A stretch of DNA of 22,586 nt from JASLBX01 sp036374175. GTDB lineage: Bacteria > Actinomycetota > Actinomycetes > Jiangellales > Jiangellaceae. This document shows positions 21,969 to 22,586 of this stretch, piece by piece. The position numbers were made by a program, and so were the translations under genes. The DNA lies in the NCBI GenBank assembly GCA_036374175.1, contig DASUUH010000065.1, forward strand, positions 1 to 22,586. Reading direction: 5' to 3'. A model generated the notes under the pieces. That model saw only the letters and a program-made list of their open reading frames with translations. It was not told where the DNA came from and did no database searches. The stretch's first letter is position 1; every line of letters starts with the position of its first letter.

Positions 21969-22586
21969 AGCGATGCTTTCGAGCACGCGACCGAGCGCCG
22001 TGGCGGCCTGGGCGAGCTCGTCGTCGGTCACGGATAGGGCGGGACGGAAGCGGATCGCCCGCTCACCACTCGTTAGCGCGACCACATGCTCATCGTCGCG
22101 CAGTCGGGCCAGAACGTCACCACGAGTTTGGCCGTCGGGCAGGTCGAAGGCGACCATCAGGCCGCGGCCGCGCACATTGGTGAGCAGCTGCGGGTGAGCC
22201 TCAGCGATCTTGTTGAGCGCCGCCAGCAGCCGGTCGCCCTTCGGACCCGCCTGCTCGATCAGCCCATCGCGCTCGATGATCTCCAGGACGCGCCGGGATC
22301 GGACCATGTCGACCAGCCCGCCGCCCCAGGTTGAATTGATCCGGCCGGAGACGGCGAAGACATTGTCGGCGACCTCGTCCAGGCGGCCGCCGGCCATGAC
22401 GCCGCCGAGCTGCGCCTTCTTGGAGAACGCGACGATGTCGGGGGACAGGCCCAGCTGTTGGTACGCCCATGCCGTGCCGGTGGTGCCCACGCCCGTTTGG
22501 ACCTCGTCCATGATGAACAGCGCGTCGTTGCGGTGCACGAGCTCCTGCATCGCCTGGAGGAACTCCGGCCGCATGTGGTTGTCACC
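21966..22586 (-). CDS. lat: L-lysine 6-aminotransferase (C-terminal part, runs off the window)
   Basis: PLP enzyme that moves the epsilon-amino group of lysine to 2-oxoglutarate, giving 2-aminoadipate 6-semialdehyde, which cyclises to piperideine-6-carboxylate. About 206 C-terminal residues are present; the reading frame stays open to the window edge (GDNHMRPEF), so the 5' part is missing here rather than truncated. IMDEVQTGVGTTGTAWAYQQLG has the cofactor-binding Asp, IVAFSKKAQ the Schiff-base Lys, and FAVSGRINSTWGGGLVDMVR and RGRGLMVAFDLP follow the pattern of mycobacterial Lat (Rv3290c). It is the first visible gene of the four-gene operon. An internal ATG at 22574 is not the true start. 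Confidence 0.92.
   Translation of the reverse strand, partial: GDNHMRPEFLQAMQELVHRNDALFIMDEVQTGVGTTGTAWAYQQLGLSPDIVAFSKKAQLGGVMAGGRLDEVADNVFAVSGRINSTWGGGLVDMVRSRRVLEIIERDGLIEQAGPKGDRLLAALNKIAEAHPQLLTNVRGRGLMVAFDLPDGQTRGDVLARLRDDEHVVALTSGERAIRFRPALSVTDDELAQAATALGRVLESIA

Noticed and set aside
20308..21969. Long plus-strand open frame opposite the ALDH gene
   Set aside because: It is antisense to a gene with intact ALDH active-site motifs, its translation is Arg/Gly/Val-rich without a recognisable domain, and long antisense frames are expected at this GC content.
1..22586. CRISPR array, tRNA, rRNA, insertion sequence or phage genes
   Set aside because: No regularly spaced repeats, no tRNA cloverleaf, no transposase or integrase motifs were found in either strand.

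Overview
This window is high-GC actinobacterial chromosome. Three things show this: a Pup ligase gene (pafA) with the pafB/pafC regulator pair, frequent GTG/TTG starts and TANNNT -10 boxes sitting 6-8 nt before start codons, and a gene order that matches the conserved actinobacterial block pafA - FKBPs - pafB - pafC - tatA - tatC - helY - 5'-3' exonuclease - pepE/pepQ known from Streptomyces and Mycobacterium. The exact genus cannot be fixed from the sequence alone.

Region 1 (1-13402) is that conserved housekeeping block. It holds pafA (Pup ligase), two FKBP-type prolyl isomerases (one a lipoprotein with an acidic insertion, one a small cytosolic form), a convergent DUF3866 gene, the translationally coupled WYL regulators pafB and pafC (DNA-damage response), a one-helix membrane protein, tatA and tatC (twin-arginine export), a diacylglycerol/lipid kinase, the Ski2-like helicase helY, a stand-alone 5'-3' exonuclease on the minus strand, and a divergent M24 Xaa-Pro peptidase.

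Region 2 (13399-16915) is a small accessory cassette. A class V PLP aminotransferase (minus) lies divergent from an Lrp/AsnC regulator, which is followed on the plus strand by a TTG-start alpha/beta hydrolase and an EamA-type transporter.

Region 3 (16938-22586, minus strand) reads as one tightly coupled operon whose start lies outside the window: L-lysine 6-aminotransferase (lat, C-terminal part only) - aldehyde dehydrogenase - fused E1 alpha/beta 2-oxoacid dehydrogenase - glutaryl-CoA dehydrogenase-like enzyme. The last two junctions are 4-base stop/start overlaps (GTGA, ATGA). The order matches a route lysine -> aminoadipate semialdehyde/P6C -> 2-aminoadipate -> 2-oxoadipate -> glutaryl-CoA -> crotonyl-CoA. 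The 2-aminoadipate transaminase and the E2/E3 subunits are not in the window. The E1 assignment to 2-oxoadipate is inference from context.

The most unusual signal is a set of palindromic DNA elements. Two long imperfect palindromes beginning and ending in TGATCA-type sequence lie in frame inside the fused E1 gene, one near its N terminus and one exactly at the alpha/beta domain junction. Related degenerate copies sit in the dagK-helY and helY-exonuclease gaps. A separate 90-bp palindrome spans the convergent FKBP/DUF3866 ends and supplies the last codons of DUF3866. No tRNA, rRNA, CRISPR array, insertion sequence or phage gene was seen, and no stretch over 300 bases lacks a gene (the longest gap, 7476-7625, is about 150 bases).
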